NCBI RefSeq assembly: GCF_000021645.1 | Contig: NC_011661.1 | Coordinates: 466,723 to 530,722 of the forward strand | Direction of reading: 5' to 3' | Source: Dictyoglomus turgidum DSM 6724 | Lineage (GTDB): Bacteria > Dictyoglomota > Dictyoglomia > Dictyoglomales > Dictyoglomaceae | DNA length: 64,000 nucleotides | Shown here: piece after piece, positions 34,450 to 43,438 of the stretch | Layout: each line of letters opens with the position of its first letter | Numbering within the stretch: the stretch's first letter is position 1 | Program-made: the position numbers and the translations under genes | The notes under the pieces: generated by a model | The model's database searches: none | Seen by the model: only the letters and a program-made list of their open reading frames with translations | Told to the model about the DNA's origin: nothing

Positions 34450-35611
34450 GAATTTTTATACTTTTTACTCCCCCCTCCAGAGTGAAGAAGAATTCAGAAT
34501 TCTAAAGGATCTTTCTGAGGACCTCTCTTATGTGATCTATTCTTTAAGAGTGAGAGAGGAAAAGGAGAAAATAAACAAAGCTTATGAAACAATATTCAAA
34601 ATCTCACCTATAGGACTCATAGAGGTAGATCTTTCAGAAATAAAAAATTTCATGAAAGAACTTCTTAATGAGAAATTAGATTTTCCTTCAGAAGAAGAGT
34701 TCCTTCAGTTCTTTGAAGAATTTATGAAAAAGTTAAGAATTATAAGAATGAACGAAGAAGTGTACAAAATTTTTGAAATTGAGGATAGAACTGATGCTGA
34801 AAAGAACAGAGTAGGGTTTATAAAAAATAACTTAGAAATTCTGAAAGAAAATTTATTTTATATTAGTCTTCCTCCTCTTCTATATGAACGGGAAATAACA
34901 ATATATACTTTAAAGAAGAATAAAAAGACATTGAAAATAAGAGCAGTCCCCTTCCCTGGCTGTGAGGAAGAGCCTTCCCATGTTATCCTTGTTATTATGG
35001 ATATTACAGAAGAAAAAGAAAGTATTCAAAAGATTAATAGACTCCTAAATCAAGTAGTAGAAACCCTCGCAGAGATAGTAGAGAAGAGAGATCCTTATAC
35101 CGCAGGACATCAGAAGAGAGTAGCAAAACTTGCATTTTTCATTGGAAAAGAGATGGGGCTTTCTGAAGAAAAATTAAAGGGCCTCTACATGGCAGGACTT
35201 CTTCATGATATAGGAAAGATTGCTGTCCCTACAGATATATTAAATAAGCCTGGAAAATTGGATCCTATTGAATTTGAACTTATAAAGAAGCATCCAGAAG
35301 TAGGCTATGAGATACTAAAGAATATAGAATTTCCATACCCTGTTGCTGAAATAGTTCTTGAGCATCATGAAAGAATTAATGGGTCAGGTTATCCTAAAGG
35401 ACTGAAAGATGGTGATATATTAATTGAGGCAAGGATACTTGCTGTTTCGGATGTGGTAGAGGCCATGTCTTCTCACCGTCCATATCGTCCTGCCTTTCCT
35501 CTTGAAACTGCTCTAAGGGAAATCTCAGAAAAGAAAGGAATTCTTTATGATGAAGAGGTGGTAGACGCTTGTATAAAACTATTTAAAGAAAAGAATTTTA
35601 GGTTTGAATAG
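34442..35611 (+). CDS. PAS-like/HD-GYP cyclic-di-GMP phosphodiesterase
   Basis: A 389-residue protein. Residues 45-200 resemble a PAS sensor ending in VILVIMDITEEKE. The HD-GYP domain has HQKRVA, HDIGKIAVP (about 254-262) and HHERINGSGYP (about 307-317), so all metal ligands and the GYP motif are intact and it should hydrolyse cyclic di-GMP. No membrane helix is seen. The start codon overlaps the end of the GAF fragment, so translation could re-initiate there. Whether the GAF-less product is made or the whole is a pseudogene is uncertain. Confidence 0.82.
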   Translation: MDRNFYTFYSPLQSEEEFRILKDLSEDLSYVIYSLRVREEKEKINKAYETIFKISPIGLIEVDLSEIKNFMKELLNEKLDFPSEEEFLQFFEEFMKKLRIIRMNEEVYKIFEIEDRTDAEKNRVGFIKNNLEILKENLFYISLPPLLYEREITIYTLKKNKKTLKIRAVPFPGCEEEPSHVILVIMDITEEKESIQKINRLLNQVVETLAEIVEKRDPYTAGHQKRVAKLAFFIGKEMGLSEEKLKGLYMAGLLHDIGKIAVPTDILNKPGKLDPIEFELIKKHPEVGYEILKNIEFPYPVAEIVLEHHERINGSGYPKGLKDGDILIEARILAVSDVVEAMSSHRPYRPAFPLETALREISEKKGILYDEEVVDACIKLFKEKNFRFE

Positions 35612-36540
35612 AGGCACTTGGTATAGACATAGATACCACTTTTAAGGAATAAAGATAAATTCTTTGTAAATAGACCATATTGGGAGAGAAGAAAATAAAT
35701 TAGTAGAGATTAACATTTCATAAGGAGTTTTACCATCCATACCTATACCAAAGCTTGGTCTTACCATATTCCATCATATCCATAAGATATTTAGCTTCTT
35801 TCACTTCCTATACAAAACTCTTGTCCGTTGTCTTTCTCAACCACAGAGCAACAAAGATGATAAAGGAGAAGCCATTCATATTGAGGAAGATTGTATTTAA
35901 TCATGTGCTTATACACATCAGGAGGGAGAGAATTTTTATCAAGAAGATGTTTAGTATCCAGCTTTTCAGGGTTCTTCTTACGGTTTTTCTTGATATACCA
36001 AGGATTTTAGCAGTTTTAGATATGTTGCAATTATTTTGTTGATAGAATTTGATCTTTGTCTCCCCTCCTTTGGGAAAGGAGTAAGAAAATTATACCAAGG
36101 AGAAGGGATACAGCCTCAATTCTTTTTATCTTCTTTATTATTCCTAATATTCTTCATACTGGTACCTGTCTCCATATACCTAATATGGTGAATACTCTTA
36201 GGAACTGACCTGTAATCAGTATTAAAAAAGAATACCTCTTTTACCTCTATCAGAAAAGAGCAAGGAAGTTTTTTCTCTTCCTATTCAAGTTAACTTAGCT
36301 GGTTCCTTCATAAATGAAGAGTTCTTTCTTTTGCAATTCCTATAGGAGGTAGAGCCTTACCTGTTCTCAACACATCTTTACTCCTTCCTATTGATAGCTA
36401 ATGAAATTCCTTACGAATAAGAAGATGTATTTCATCATAAGGTTAAAGGGGAAATTAATATTTCCACTAATATTTTTGTGAGAGGATATATTTCAGAGGA
36501 GAGATAAGCTGGGAGCTTTACAGAGAAAGGTCAGGTGGTA
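35612..36540 (-). mobile_element. Second insertion-sequence remnant with decayed transposase
   Basis: On the minus strand about 35640-36047 three frames give pieces of an integrase-type transposase: the helix-turn-helix ISKTAKILGISRKTVRRTL, then DNGQEF near a catalytic Asp, then GMDGKTPYEML at the C-terminus, with stops and deletions between. From 36060 to 36480 there is no gene; TGTAATCAGTATTA at 36211-36224 matches the first remnant at 17533-17546. The region fills the gap between the HD-GYP and short-chain dehydrogenase genes. Confidence 0.7.
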
Positions 36541-36574
36541 TAATAAAAAATTAAGGACATTAGGAGGATAAAAT

Positions 36575-37282
36575 ATGGCGGGGATTCTTACTGGAAGAAG
36601 AATGGTTATTACAGGGGCATCAAGGGGTGTTGGTTTTGAAATATGTAAGTTATTCCTTAAAGAGGGAGCAAGTATAATTGGTGTAGGAAAGGATGAGAAA
36701 AGGTTAAAAGAAGCAGAGAAATTTTTAAAAGAGATTGGAGATTTCGAAGGGGTAGTTGCTGATTTGGAGGATGAGAATTTTACATCAAAGATAGTAGAAA
36801 AGGTAGAAAAAAAGTGGAATGCTTTGGACATATTGTTTAACAATGCAGGAGTTATGCTATCTTATGGTGGATTTTTGGAGGAAAGTGATGAAATTTTTGA
36901 AAAAACTATGGGGGTCAACCTTTATGCTCCTTATAAACTTGTAAAGGCATTAATTCCCTTCTTACTTAAAGGGAAAGAGCCAAGGATTATTAATACAAGT
37001 TCTGGGGCTGGCACTTTTGATGATATAAGGAAAAAATATGACATTGCAAGTTATAGGTTAAGTAAGTTTGCCTTGAATGGTTTTACCGTTATTCTTGCTA
37101 ATGAGCTTAAGGATAAAGTAGCGGTGAATGCTTTTGATCCAGGATGGGTAAAGACAGACTTAGGAGGACCGAATGCTCCTGGATTGCCTGAAGATTCTGC
37201 AAAGGGCGCTCTCGCTGTAGTGACTTTACCTTTTGAAATAACAGGAAAATTTTTTAAAGATGGCAAAGAGATAAACTTTTAA
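36575..37282 (+). CDS. Short-chain dehydrogenase/reductase
   Basis: A 235-residue SDR. NAD(P)-binding GASRGVG (14-20), NNAGV near residue 90, the catalytic Ser in NTSSGAG and the YRLSK active-site Tyr/Lys are in place. FDPGWVKTDLGGPNAP is typical of the substrate loop. AGGAGG precedes the ATG. It stands alone between insertion-sequence debris and a hypothetical gene. Substrate unknown. Confidence 0.93.
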   Translation: MAGILTGRRMVITGASRGVGFEICKLFLKEGASIIGVGKDEKRLKEAEKFLKEIGDFEGVVADLEDENFTSKIVEKVEKKWNALDILFNNAGVMLSYGGFLEESDEIFEKTMGVNLYAPYKLVKALIPFLLKGKEPRIINTSSGAGTFDDIRKKYDIASYRLSKFALNGFTVILANELKDKVAVNAFDPGWVKTDLGGPNAPGLPEDSAKGALAVVTLPFEITGKFFKDGKEINF

Positions 37283-37326
37283 TTTTGCAAATGTATTAAA
37301 TTAAGTAGGGGAAGGGGATATTTTTT

Positions 37327-38322
37327 ATGAAATTTCCTTTGGGGCAGGAAATTTATAAAAGGACACCAGTCTACCTTATAAACCTAAAAGAGCTTATATC
37401 CTGGTTTAGGCTTGAAAGGTTTAATGGTGTATTGGTAGAAGAAGTGTCAAATGTTAATACTCAAGTTCTTGTTTATGATGGCATAATTCCTAAGGCTTTT
37501 ACGGAAAGAAATGGGGAGATATTGGCTGAAGATAGTAATGCAATAGAGATATTTGTAAATGATTATTTGGCAAGGAACGGATTTTTATCTCTCTTTTCTT
37601 ATGATAAGGAATTAATACCTCCTTTATTAATTTTGTACTTTTCAACTCCTAATATTTTTCGTGAAGAAAGTTATCTATTTATTCCTGAAAGGTTAATTGA
37701 GGAGAGTAAAAAAGAAAATAGCATTTCTCATATTTTGATTGAAAATTCTGAAGATAAAGTTCATTTTCTTTTTTATGATGGAAAGTTTAAAGGATATTAT
37801 TCGGAAAAGGATGGAATTATTAAAGAGGATATAAGTTTTCTTTCTGAGTTGTTTAATAAAAGTGATTCTTTTATTAGTTTTTATCAAATATCTTGTGGAG
37901 AATTTCATAAGTTAAATATTCCTTCCTTAAAATTTTCTTTCATTGAAGAGGAAATAACCAAATGGGTAGAAAAACTTTTAGAGTATGTCAATTTTATTAT
38001 GAGATATTATGAAAGTCATGGTATGTATATTGAGAATACTAATAAAATTTTGGATGGACTCAATATTTTATGTAGTTCATTAGTGTGTTTAGATAACAAA
38101 TTTATTATTAAAAAAGAGATAATGGGAAGTTATGAGGAAGTTGAAGGAGAAATCGTGGAGGTTATAAGGAGAATAAATAGAGAGCTTTCAGATCTTTGGG
38201 GAGAGAAATTTGTACATCAAAAGTACATTCAGGGATATAAAAAGTTTATTGAGGAATATAAAAATGATAAGAAAATAATAGAACTTCTTGATAGAATAAA
38301 TCCAGAAAATATTGAATTTTAG
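37327..38322 (+). CDS. Hypothetical protein, DUF4388/PATAN-like opening
   Basis: A 331-residue soluble protein that I do not recognise with certainty. The first 80 residues (RLERFNGVLVEEVS ... VLVYDGIIPKAFTE) resemble the start of DUF4388/PATAN modules, which sense or bind in bacterial regulatory networks; a clear DUF4388 gene starts at the window end. The C-terminal 130 residues are helical. It is followed by a membrane protein gene after 16 bases, so the two form an operon. Confidence 0.6.
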   Translation: MKFPLGQEIYKRTPVYLINLKELISWFRLERFNGVLVEEVSNVNTQVLVYDGIIPKAFTERNGEILAEDSNAIEIFVNDYLARNGFLSLFSYDKELIPPLLILYFSTPNIFREESYLFIPERLIEESKKENSISHILIENSEDKVHFLFYDGKFKGYYSEKDGIIKEDISFLSELFNKSDSFISFYQISCGEFHKLNIPSLKFSFIEEEITKWVEKLLEYVNFIMRYYESHGMYIENTNKILDGLNILCSSLVCLDNKFIIKKEIMGSYEEVEGEIVEVIRRINRELSDLWGEKFVHQKYIQGYKKFIEEYKNDKKIIELLDRINPENIEF

Positions 38323-38338
38323 GGGGAGGGGAAGTATT

Positions 38339-39109
38339 ATGAGTATGAGTTTAGAAAGAAGGATTTCCATTTTCTTTCTTATTCTTTTTATGGTTCCTTT
38401 TTTAATCTTTTTGTCTATAGAGGGTAAACTTTTAAAAAATGAATCTCTATATCCTCTCTTTTACCAGATAGCAGAAATCCTTTCCTTAATTATTGCTATT
38501 TATTATTTTTCAAAAATTGGGAGAGTATGGCGTGGATGGCTGGGTTGGCTTTTTGTTGTTTTAAGCTTGGTGCTGCTTTTTATTGCAGACTCCATATGGA
38601 ATTTTTATGCCATATTTAAAGGGGAGGAAGCACCTTTTCCTGGAATATCTGATATTTTCTATATGCTTTTTTATGTATTTGCTTTTGTCTTTCTTATTTA
38701 TTTTATAAGGCTTTTGAGGCTTGAGTTTGATGTTTCAGAGAAGTTTTTAATTCTTTTAATTTCTCTAATATTTCTTGTCCTTTTGGTGCAAGGTATTTTA
38801 ATTCCCGTGTTAAGGTCTCAAGAAATGACAATTTTAAGTAAAATCTTAAATATATTTTATATTGTAGGAGATTTTATCCTCATAATTCTTGCCTTTATGT
38901 TAATAGTAAAACTTTGGGGTGGGAAGGTCGCAAAAAACTATTCTTACTTTATTCTTGCTGTTTCTTTGACTACCATTGCAGATATTTTATTTGTCTATAT
39001 TTTTAGAGATTATGGAATCTCCAATTGGGCGGATATATTTTATCTTGCTTCTTTCTTACTTCTTGCTTATTCGATTGTAAGAGAGAGTTTGCTCCATATT
39101 TCTAAATGA
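38339..39109 (+). CDS. Hypothetical 7-8 helix membrane protein
   Basis: A 256-residue protein, almost entirely membrane-spanning. I start at the ATG at 38339, after GGGAGGGG. The segment PFPGISDIFYMLFYVFAF resembles the seven-helix sensor part of some GGDEF/EAL signalling proteins (a P-x-x-x-D-x-F-Y motif), repeated as NWADIFYLASFLLLAY. No output domain follows. Probably a membrane sensor or partner of the upstream protein; function unknown. Confidence 0.7.
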   Translation: MSMSLERRISIFFLILFMVPFLIFLSIEGKLLKNESLYPLFYQIAEILSLIIAIYYFSKIGRVWRGWLGWLFVVLSLVLLFIADSIWNFYAIFKGEEAPFPGISDIFYMLFYVFAFVFLIYFIRLLRLEFDVSEKFLILLISLIFLVLLVQGILIPVLRSQEMTILSKILNIFYIVGDFILIILAFMLIVKLWGGKVAKNYSYFILAVSLTTIADILFVYIFRDYGISNWADIFYLASFLLLAYSIVRESLLHISK

Positions 39110-39130
39110 TTATTAAAAGAGGGGGATAAA

Positions 39131-40441
39131 ATGAGAAAGATTTTAATAATTTTTTTAATGGTTTTGCTTTTCACCATCATTTATGCTCAGGAAGATGAGA
39201 AGGCAATTTCAGAAAAATTTATCTATCTTCTTGTAAGTGGTAGGTATGAAGAGGCAAGAGATTTTTTCGACCCTTCTGTAAAATCTATGATTTCTGTTGA
39301 AAAATTGGAAGAATTATGGAAATCCCTTGAAAAACAAGTGGGGGATTTTAGGAGCATATTAGGATATAGGACGGAAGGATCAGGAGTATATAGAATAGTT
39401 TTTGTTACTTGCGAGTTTAATCTTATGGATGTGGATATAAGGCTTGTTTTTGCTAATAAAAAAATAGTGGGTATGTTTTTCCAGCCTGCGCCTCCTCGCA
39501 AGTCCTATACTCCTCCATCTTATGTAGATGTTAATTCTTTTGTAGAAAAAGACATTAAGATTGGAAAAGAATTTTCTCTTCCTGGAAAACTGGTAATTCC
39601 GAAGGGAAAAGGTCCTTTTCCAGTAGTTATTTTAGTCCATGGGAGTGGACCCAATGATATGGATGAAACCATAGGGCCCAATAAGCCTTTTAGGGATATT
39701 GCTTGGGGACTTGGAACCTTAGGTATAGCAACCTTAAGGTATGATAAAAGAACAAAGATTTACCCAGAAAAATTTAGTGAATATAAAGATGGGTTTACAG
39801 TTTGGGAAGAGGTAATAGAGGATGTACTTTTTGTTATAGAATTTTTGAAAACTCAAGAAGAGATTGATAGTAACAAGATATTTATCTTGGGGCATAGTCT
39901 TGGAGGAATGCTTGCTCCAAGAATTGCAACTTACACCAAAGATGTAACAGGATTAATAATAATGGCAGGTCCTACAAGATCTCTTGAAGACTTAATTCTT
40001 GCTCAAACAGAGTATCTCTTTGGTATTGATGGAACTATTGATGAAAAAGAGAAGGCTCAACTTGAGATTATAAAAGGTGAAATTCAAAAAATCAAAGATC
40101 CGGATGTTTCTAAGAAATATCCACTAAGTTTTATGATTCTTGGAGCGCCTGTAAAATATTGGGCAGATCTTAAAAGTTATGATCCTGTTCTTACCCTTTC
40201 AAGCTTAGAGATTCCTGCATTAATTCTTCAGGGAGAAAGGGATTATCAAGTAACTTTAAAAGATTTTGAAGGGTGGAGCAAGCTTTCTCCTTTTGAGAGA
40301 ATTACTTTAAAAACCTATCCTAAGCTAAATCATCTATTTATGGAAGGAGAGGAAAAAAGCATTCCTCAAGAGTATTATGTGGAAAGCCATATTCCTGAGT
40401 ATGTGATAAAAGATATTGCCAATTGGATAAAATCATTTTAG
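39131..40441 (+). CDS. Secreted DUF3887 plus alpha/beta-hydrolase esterase
   Basis: A 436-residue protein with a signal peptide (about residues 1-20). Residues 22-125 match DUF3887 (KFIYLLVSGRYEEARDFFDPSVK). The alpha/beta-hydrolase domain has VHGSGPNDMDE (oxyanion loop), GHSLGGMLA (nucleophile Ser), and a C-terminal YPKLNHLFMEGE with the catalytic His. LILQGERDYQV holds the Asp. It probably hydrolyses esters outside the membrane. Length and order match known DUF3887-hydrolases in Firmicutes. Confidence 0.9.
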   Translation: MRKILIIFLMVLLFTIIYAQEDEKAISEKFIYLLVSGRYEEARDFFDPSVKSMISVEKLEELWKSLEKQVGDFRSILGYRTEGSGVYRIVFVTCEFNLMDVDIRLVFANKKIVGMFFQPAPPRKSYTPPSYVDVNSFVEKDIKIGKEFSLPGKLVIPKGKGPFPVVILVHGSGPNDMDETIGPNKPFRDIAWGLGTLGIATLRYDKRTKIYPEKFSEYKDGFTVWEEVIEDVLFVIEFLKTQEEIDSNKIFILGHSLGGMLAPRIATYTKDVTGLIIMAGPTRSLEDLILAQTEYLFGIDGTIDEKEKAQLEIIKGEIQKIKDPDVSKKYPLSFMILGAPVKYWADLKSYDPVLTLSSLEIPALILQGERDYQVTLKDFEGWSKLSPFERITLKTYPKLNHLFMEGEEKSIPQEYYVESHIPEYVIKDIANWIKSF

Positions 40442-40463
40442 GGGGAGGAAATTACTCCTCCCC
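40442..40463. terminator. Bidirectional terminator between convergent genes
   Basis: GGGGAGGA (40442-40449) and TCCTCCCC (40456-40463) form an 8-base stem with a 6-base loop. It fills the 23 bases between the esterase and GH127 stop codons. A short T-run follows on the plus strand. Confidence 0.75.
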
Positions 40464-40464
40464 T

Positions 40465-42318
40465 TTATGCCTTTCTTATCCATACCTGCATAGGACCCTG
40501 TTCTCTATTTGCCCATGCATAATAGGGTATTAAGGTAAATTCTATCTCAATTCTTTTTGAGTTAAGGACCTTTTTAGGTAGGTATAAATTCTTTTTCCAC
40601 AGATCCTTCTCAGGAATATATCCTTTTCCTTTTATAGTTACGACTCCTTTAAGTATTTCCGAATATATTGGGACGAGGTCTTTTTCTATATCTACTTCTA
40701 AATCACATATAGGGAAATTGTTATCTATTTGCTCTATGCAATAAACAATAGGGCCTCTTTTTACCGCAATTTTTCCAATATTGTCTTTTACTTTTGGATT
40801 AGAAACTATAATTTCTGGCTTCATATCTAAACTTATTCTTATATTATCTCCTTTTTTCCAATCCCTTTCTATCTTTGCATAACCATTTACTATTTGTGGT
40901 TCTTCATCTTTATGGTTTACAAATATGGAATATCCTTTTGCCCAACCAGGGACTCTTAAAAAGAGTGAGAAGTGAGCATCACTATTTATTGTTATATCAA
41001 TCTCTCCATCCCATGGATAATTGGTTTTTACTTCCATTTCTATAATACTGTTATTCCATTCAATTTTGGCTTTATTGGGTGTATATAAATGAAGCCATAT
41101 ACCTTCATAAGATTTTGTGTACACATATCCTGGAAGGCTTGCAATAAGCCTTGCAATGTTAGGAGGACAACAGGCACAGGCAAACCATTTTTGTCTTCTA
41201 TGCTTTCCATTATCAGCAAGAGGATTTACATAAAAGTAATGCATACCGTCCAAGGAGATTCCTGAAAGTAATCCATTGTAAAGGGTTTGTTCCATGATAT
41301 CTGCAAATCTACCTTCGGGTATGGCAAAGAGCATTCGGTAGTTCCACATGAAGCTTGCAATGGCTGCACAGGTCTCTGCATAAGCTGTTTCATTGGGAAG
41401 CTCATACTCTTCTCCAAAGGATTCTCCTTCGTATCTTGCTCCAGCACCTCCTGTGATATACATCTTTCTTTCAGTAAAGTTTCTCCAAAGTCTCTCTAAG
41501 GCATTTAGTATGGAGATATCACCAATCTCTAAGTAGAGATCTGTAGCTCCACAGTTTAAGTAAAGGGATCTTACTGCATGACCTACTATCTCATCCAAAT
41601 CTCTAAAAGGCTTATGATCTATGTGATATAAATCTCCTCCGACAAGACCTTTTCCTCTTTCATCTATAAAGAATTTTGCTAAATTTAAGTACCTATAGTC
41701 TCTTGTTTCTAGGAAAAGTTCCACAAGTGCCATCTCAATTTCAGGATGTCCACTAGTACCTTCTCTTTTCCCAGGACCAAAAACCGAGTCAATATGATCT
41801 GCAAACTTTATTGCTACTTCAAGTAGATTGGTTTTCCCTGTTGCTCGGTGATGGGCTACAGCTGCTTGAATAAGATGTCCTGCGCAGTATAACTCGTGCA
41901 TATCCTTAAGGTTTGTCCATCTTTCCTTTTTTCTTTCAAAGGTAAAATAGGTGTCTAAATATCCATCCTCATCTTGAGCCAATTTAATCTCTTCAATTAC
42001 CTGATCCAATAGTTTGTCTAAGTCGTCGTCCCATTCCCATATTAAAGTATAGGATACTGCTTCAATCCATTTATAAACATCAGTATCGTTAAAGAAAAAC
42101 CCAAAATAATCTCCTTGGGTTTTCCCTGCAGCTCTTCTAAAATTAAAAAGCCTTTGAGTCTGCTCCAAAAGTTCGTATTGGGTTGGTATGGTGATTTCTT
42201 TTATGGTTCTTAATCTTTCTGCAAGAAGCCCATCGGTAAAGCTTACTTCTGATATGGCTACAGGGAGTAGCTTTGAATAGGGACTATTTGTGGTATTTAT
42301 AATGAAAGTATCGGGCAT
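40465..42318 (-). CDS. GH127 beta-L-arabinofuranosidase (DUF1680)
   Basis: A 617-residue protein with no signal peptide. Landmarks of GH127 include GQTDGYLDTYF-like DEDGYLDTYFTFER, GGAGARYEGESFGEEYELPN, AYAETCAAIASFMWN and KWFACACCPPNIARLIASL, where the Cys pair and Glu bind the active-site zinc. It releases beta-linked L-arabinofuranose from plant-type oligosaccharides inside the cell. It lies 20 bases after a GntR-family gene and is probably controlled by the operator at 43254-43274. Confidence 0.93.
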   Translation of the reverse strand: MPDTFIINTTNSPYSKLLPVAISEVSFTDGLLAERLRTIKEITIPTQYELLEQTQRLFNFRRAAGKTQGDYFGFFFNDTDVYKWIEAVSYTLIWEWDDDLDKLLDQVIEEIKLAQDEDGYLDTYFTFERKKERWTNLKDMHELYCAGHLIQAAVAHHRATGKTNLLEVAIKFADHIDSVFGPGKREGTSGHPEIEMALVELFLETRDYRYLNLAKFFIDERGKGLVGGDLYHIDHKPFRDLDEIVGHAVRSLYLNCGATDLYLEIGDISILNALERLWRNFTERKMYITGGAGARYEGESFGEEYELPNETAYAETCAAIASFMWNYRMLFAIPEGRFADIMEQTLYNGLLSGISLDGMHYFYVNPLADNGKHRRQKWFACACCPPNIARLIASLPGYVYTKSYEGIWLHLYTPNKAKIEWNNSIIEMEVKTNYPWDGEIDITINSDAHFSLFLRVPGWAKGYSIFVNHKDEEPQIVNGYAKIERDWKKGDNIRISLDMKPEIIVSNPKVKDNIGKIAVKRGPIVYCIEQIDNNFPICDLEVDIEKDLVPIYSEILKGVVTIKGKGYIPEKDLWKKNLYLPKKVLNSKRIEIEFTLIPYYAWANREQGPMQVWIRKA

Positions 42319-42338
42319 AGTTTTACCTCCTTATCTTA

Positions 42339-43025
42339 TTAACGATACCTTTTTTCAATCTCTTCTTGCCAGATTTTGTAAAACCTATCAATTAATAAAC
42401 TGATTTTGTTTAGATCTTTATTTTTTATAGCTTCAAATAACTCTCGATGATAAGAATAAGTTTTTTCTGCGAATACTGGATTCTCTTGTGGATCAATCCA
42501 TGAAAGATAAATATTTTTTAAGCCATCTAAAAAACTAAACAGGAATTTATTATTAGAAAATTGGTAAATTGTACTATAGTAATTCCAAATTTCTTCTAAG
42601 CCTGAATCCCCTCTTCTTATTGCTTCTTCAAGAGTTGTTAATAACTTTTCCAGTCTACTAAGTTTTTCTGGATCGATATTTTTTAATGTTTCCTCAATTG
42701 CTAATTTTTCTAAAACTTTTCTTACTTTTAATGTCTCTAATAATCTCTCTTTTTCTTGTAAATCAATATGCAAGACTAAATAAGAAAAATCTGGCCCTAA
42801 GGGATTTTTAATGAATATTCCACTCCCTGGCTTTACTTCTATTAAATTTAGCCCCTCCATTACTCTTATGGCCTCTCTGAGTAGAGGCCTGCTTACTTTA
42901 AGGGCTTTTGAGAGATCTCTCTCTGAGGGCAGTCTATCTCCAACCTTTAAATTTTGAGAGTTTACATATTCCATAATGGCTTTTATTATACTTTCTGTGA
43001 GCTTTGTTCTTGTTACAGGCTTCAT
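42339..43025 (-). CDS. GntR-family (FadR/FCD) regulator of the GH127 operon
   Basis: A 228-residue regulator with winged helix (LTESIIKAIMEYVNSQNLKV ... SRPLLREAIRVMEGLNLI) and FCD-type helical domain. The TGGTCATACCA core of the operator at 43254-43274 matches the FadR-family pattern. It precedes the GH127 gene and follows a broken binding-protein gene, so it probably represses its own operon. Confidence 0.9.
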   Translation of the reverse strand: MKPVTRTKLTESIIKAIMEYVNSQNLKVGDRLPSERDLSKALKVSRPLLREAIRVMEGLNLIEVKPGSGIFIKNPLGPDFSYLVLHIDLQEKERLLETLKVRKVLEKLAIEETLKNIDPEKLSRLEKLLTTLEEAIRRGDSGLEEIWNYYSTIYQFSNNKFLFSFLDGLKNIYLSWIDPQENPVFAEKTYSYHRELFEAIKNKDLNKISLLIDRFYKIWQEEIEKRYR

Positions 43026-43095
43026 TTTAAACCTCCTTTAAATGTTTTCTTACTTGATGTCTGAGAATATTCTGCTTCTGGAATAAGTGTGAATT

Positions 43096-43191
43096 CTACT
43101 GTGCATACTTTATAACTACAACTTCTGCTGATGGACTTACAAAAACTAAACTAACAATGAGAATCAAAAGAATTAATAATACTCTTTTCAT
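43096..43191 (-). pseudogene. Amputated sugar-binding protein (signal peptide only)
   Basis: A 31-codon frame starts after a G-rich ribosome site and encodes a signal peptide (MKRVLLILLILIVSLVFVS) followed by AEVVVIKYAQ, the usual first strand of ABC sugar-binding proteins. It then stops. Everything after that strand is missing and the GntR gene follows. A former importer of this operon has been deleted. Confidence 0.7.
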
Positions 43192-43253
43192 CTTTGATCC
43201 CCCTTCCTAAAAGTTTACTAAAAAGGAAATTTTTAATTTCACCTCCTTATTGG

Positions 43254-43309
43254 TAAAGTGGTCATACCACTTTAGGTTTAAGTATACCTTAAAAAATTTT
43301 TTTTGTCAA
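43254..43309 (-). promoter_or_regulatory. Promoter and GntR operator of the GH127 operon
   Basis: On the minus strand TTGACA (43304-43309) and TATACT (43281-43286) have a 17-base spacer. TAAAGTGG (43254-43261) and CCACTTTA (43267-43274) form a perfect 8-base inverted repeat around the start site, with a GTGGTCATACCAC core. This is a textbook repressor position for the FadR-type regulator encoded downstream. Confidence 0.8.
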
Positions 43310-43405
43310 GAAAAGGAATAAAGAGAATATTTAGGAATGTGAACTTCTCACAGAGCTAAAAAGGGGCAGTTTCAAAACGTATTGCAGAATACAAGTATTT
43401 TAGTT

Positions 43406-43438
43406 AGAGAAGGGCATTTAAGCCCTTCTCTTTTTGTT
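43406..43438. terminator. Hairpin after the GH42 gene
   Basis: AGAGAAGGGC (43406-43415) pairs with GCCCTTCTCT (43422-43431), followed by TTTTGTTTT on the plus strand. It lies directly after the GH42 stop. The rest of 43310-43405 holds nothing I can identify. Confidence 0.6.

Noticed and set aside
35755-36042. Plus-strand frame of about 95 codons
   Set aside because: The opposite strand carries the transposase fragments with recognisable motifs; the plus frame is a shadow.
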